Source: Pseudobutyrivibrio ruminis
GTDB lineage: Bacteria > Bacillota > Clostridia > Lachnospirales > Lachnospiraceae
NCBI RefSeq assembly: GCF_015057245.1
Contig: NZ_SVET01000028.1
Location: 1 to 15,732 of the forward strand
DNA: 15,732 bases
Direction: 5' to 3'
The notes beneath the pieces are model-generated. The model worked only from the letters and a program-made list of their open reading frames with translations, was not told where the DNA came from and did not search any database. The translations under genes and the position numbers were made by a program. How positions within the stretch are numbered: the first letter of the stretch is position 1; every line of letters begins with the position of its first letter. Of this stretch, positions 14,665 to 15,732 are shown in pieces.

Positions 14665-15523
14665 ATAATTGAATAGTATATTGTTTTTCAACCGATGTAT
14701 ATCCTTTGTTATCAGCAACCTTAATCCAAACAACATAAGTTCCTGAAACATTAGGATTATAATTTCCATTTATCTGAATTGAATAATTCCAATTATCAAC
14801 TTCTGTACCATCGCTGTATCTCGCACCGATAAACTGCTTAAGAGCCTCAGCATCCATTCCAACATATCCGTGAATGATTCCATCACCTGAATCCTGCTTC
14901 AAGTACTGTGTAGGAACAAGATTCATCCATGGATTATATGCTGCCTCTTCTGTTGGATCATAGCCAATGAGGCCTGCATTTACATCAAGCTTAACAGCTG
15001 CTGGTCTTCCAAGTGGCCCTGGATTTGTAGCATCATCGTAAACAATTACAGGTGTACCAGCCTTACAGTTGTCATAAATCCACTTTAAATCACCAACTGC
15101 CATACGAACACAGCCCTGAGATGCACCCTGGCCTAACATATTAAACTGAGTACCTCTAAGTGAGTTAACTGTAGGTGCAGCGTATGGAACCGAATGGAAA
15201 AGGATATGTCCGTTAAATCTGATAGCATAACGACCATAACTATTTCCAAAAAGCTCTCTCCACTCGTAGTAATTTGATGTAGTAAAAGAACCTGTTGGTG
15301 TATCTTCAATATTTGCTCCAACTGAGCATAAATAAGCCTTTACTGGTATTGTGTACTGTCCCTGTGCGTCAAGAGACATTACAGTAACAACATTGGCTAC
15401 ACGATTAACATATAATGCATATGGGGTAGCAGCTTTTGCTTCAATAGAAGTGCTTCTGATACTAAAGAATAAAGATAAAACTAGTGTGATTGCGATAAAA
15501 CTTTTTTTGTGTCTGAAAAACAT
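14663..15523 (-). CDS. Secreted L,D-transpeptidase (YkuD domain) with C-terminal Ig-like domain
   Basis: A 286-residue exported protein. A signal peptide covers about residues 1-31 (basic FFRHKK, hydrophobic core, AKA cleavage site). The YkuD domain spans ~34-165, with His110 (FHSVPY) and the S-x-GCVRM motif carrying the catalytic Cys138 and Arg140. Residues ~215-286 look like a beta-rich Ig-like module ending GTYVVWIKVADNKGYTSVEKQYTIQL-type strands. L,D-transpeptidases form 3-3 peptidoglycan cross-links or attach proteins to the wall outside the membrane. The ribosome binding site AGAGAGG precedes the start at 15523. The gene is monocistronic, with its own promoter and a shared terminator. 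Confidence 0.92.
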   Translation of the reverse strand: MFFRHKKSFIAITLVLSLFFSIRSTSIEAKAATPYALYVNRVANVVTVMSLDAQGQYTIPVKAYLCSVGANIEDTPTGSFTTSNYYEWRELFGNSYGRYAIRFNGHILFHSVPYAAPTVNSLRGTQFNMLGQGASQGCVRMAVGDLKWIYDNCKAGTPVIVYDDATNPGPLGRPAAVKLDVNAGLIGYDPTEEAAYNPWMNLVPTQYLKQDSGDGIIHGYVGMDAEALKQFIGARYSDGTEVDNWNYSIQINGNYNPNVSGTYVVWIKVADNKGYTSVEKQYTIQL

Positions 15524-15554
15524 ATATAACCTCTCTAAAAAAACATACTTGAGG

Positions 15555-15583
15555 ATTATATGAAGTTTTCAAAAACAAATCAA
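15555..15583 (-). promoter_or_regulatory. Promoter of the L,D-transpeptidase gene
   Basis: On the minus strand TTGATT (15583-15578), a 17-nt spacer and a perfect TATAAT (15560-15555) form a strong housekeeping promoter. Start is expected near 15548, with a short UTR containing AGAGAGG. Confidence 0.8.
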
Positions 15584-15645
15584 GCATAAATATTATTTTT
15601 TATGAAATTTTTGAATATTGGAAAATTTTATAACAAAAAGATGCC

Positions 15646-15651
15646 TATAAA
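15646..15651 (+). promoter_or_regulatory. Candidate -10 for the right-edge gene
   Basis: TATAAA, followed by AT, has no convincing -35 at the usual distance. If used, transcription would begin near 15657, at the first base of the hairpin that follows. Confidence 0.4.
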
Positions 15652-15655
15652 ATGT

Positions 15656-15684
15656 GAAAGAGACGCCAGCGGAGCGTCTCTTTC
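15656..15684 (+). other. Strong 5'-UTR hairpin before the right-edge gene
   Basis: A perfect 11-bp stem, gaaagagacgc (15656-15666) with gcgtctctttc (15674-15684), has a 7-nt loop CAGCGGA. The next bases on the plus strand are AAAAGGGAGA, the ribosome binding site, not a T-run, so it is not a terminator in either direction. It may stabilise the mRNA 5' end or control translation. Confidence 0.75.
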
Positions 15685-15702
15685 AAAAGGGAGAATAATG
15701 TT

Positions 15703-15732
15703 ATGAAAAAATTGTATCTCTCTCGAGATGAG
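15703..15732 (+). CDS. Start of an unidentified gene (10 codons, cut by window edge)
   Basis: An ATG at 15703 opens ten codons, reading MKKLYLSRDE, to the end of the window. GGGAGA lies 8 nt upstream, and a -10 candidate and hairpin sit before it. The residues could begin a small cytoplasmic regulator, but this is far too short to identify. An ATG five bases upstream hits a stop after one more codon and is not the start. Confidence 0.6.
   Translation, partial: MKKLYLSRDE

Noticed and set aside
15656..15684. Terminator at the hairpin before the right-edge gene
   Set aside because: No T-run follows it on either strand, and it directly precedes a ribosome binding site and start codon.

Overview
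The window looks like chromosomal DNA of a low-GC Firmicute, most likely Lachnospiraceae (a Butyrivibrio/Pseudobutyrivibrio/Roseburia-like organism). Three things point there. The 16S rRNA 5' end at the left edge reads, on the minus strand, through the universal 27F site into a GAACGAAGCA-type V1 start. The proteins are clostridial in flavour. Strong AGGAGG-type ribosome binding sites and TTGnnn-N17-TATAAT promoters occur throughout. This reading is inferred from pattern recognition, not from a search.

Layout, left to right. (1) Bases 1-77 are the 5' end of a 16S rRNA gene on the minus strand. A leader of about 250 nt with several small hairpins and a promoter near 326-354 lie upstream of it. 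(2) A YitT-family membrane protein (minus) is divergent from a stand-alone aldo/keto reductase with a C-terminal iron-sulfur domain (plus). (3) A complete aryl-beta-glucoside utilisation operon runs on the minus strand: a BglG/LicT-type antiterminator, a PTS IIBCA permease and a GH1 6-phospho-beta-glucosidase. RAT/terminator pairs lie both before and after the antiterminator gene, the arrangement known from the E. coli bgl operon. (4) A long minus-strand nucleotide-biosynthesis block reads pyrE, a small membrane protein, a long M29-type metallopeptidase, purE, purM, purN, purD. Some junctions are tightly coupled (0, 3, 1 and 2 nt). The run is broken by an 85-bp inverted repeat before purE and a terminator-like hairpin between purE and purM. 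(5) nth (endonuclease III, plus) is divergent from pyrE, and the two promoters nearly overlap. (6) A secreted L,D-transpeptidase (minus) converges on nth across a shared terminator. (7) The first ten codons of an unidentified gene (plus) sit at the right edge, preceded by a strong hairpin.

How it works together. In the bgl operon, imported beta-glucoside is phosphorylated by the IIBCA protein and hydrolysed by the GH1 enzyme. The antiterminator links transcription to PTS phosphorylation state. The pyrE-pur block supplies orotate phosphoribosyltransferase and four of the de novo IMP steps (PurE, PurM, PurN, PurD). PurF, PurL, PurC and PurH must be encoded elsewhere.

I found no mobile element, CRISPR array, tRNA or defence system, and no convincing new multi-gene system. 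The most interesting parts are non-coding: the inverted repeat before purE, the double-RAT bgl control region with a palindrome over its promoter, a possible leaderless start for nth, and a predicted hairpin at the very 5' end of the right-edge transcript. The enlarged M29 peptidase embedded in the nucleotide operon is also worth a look.
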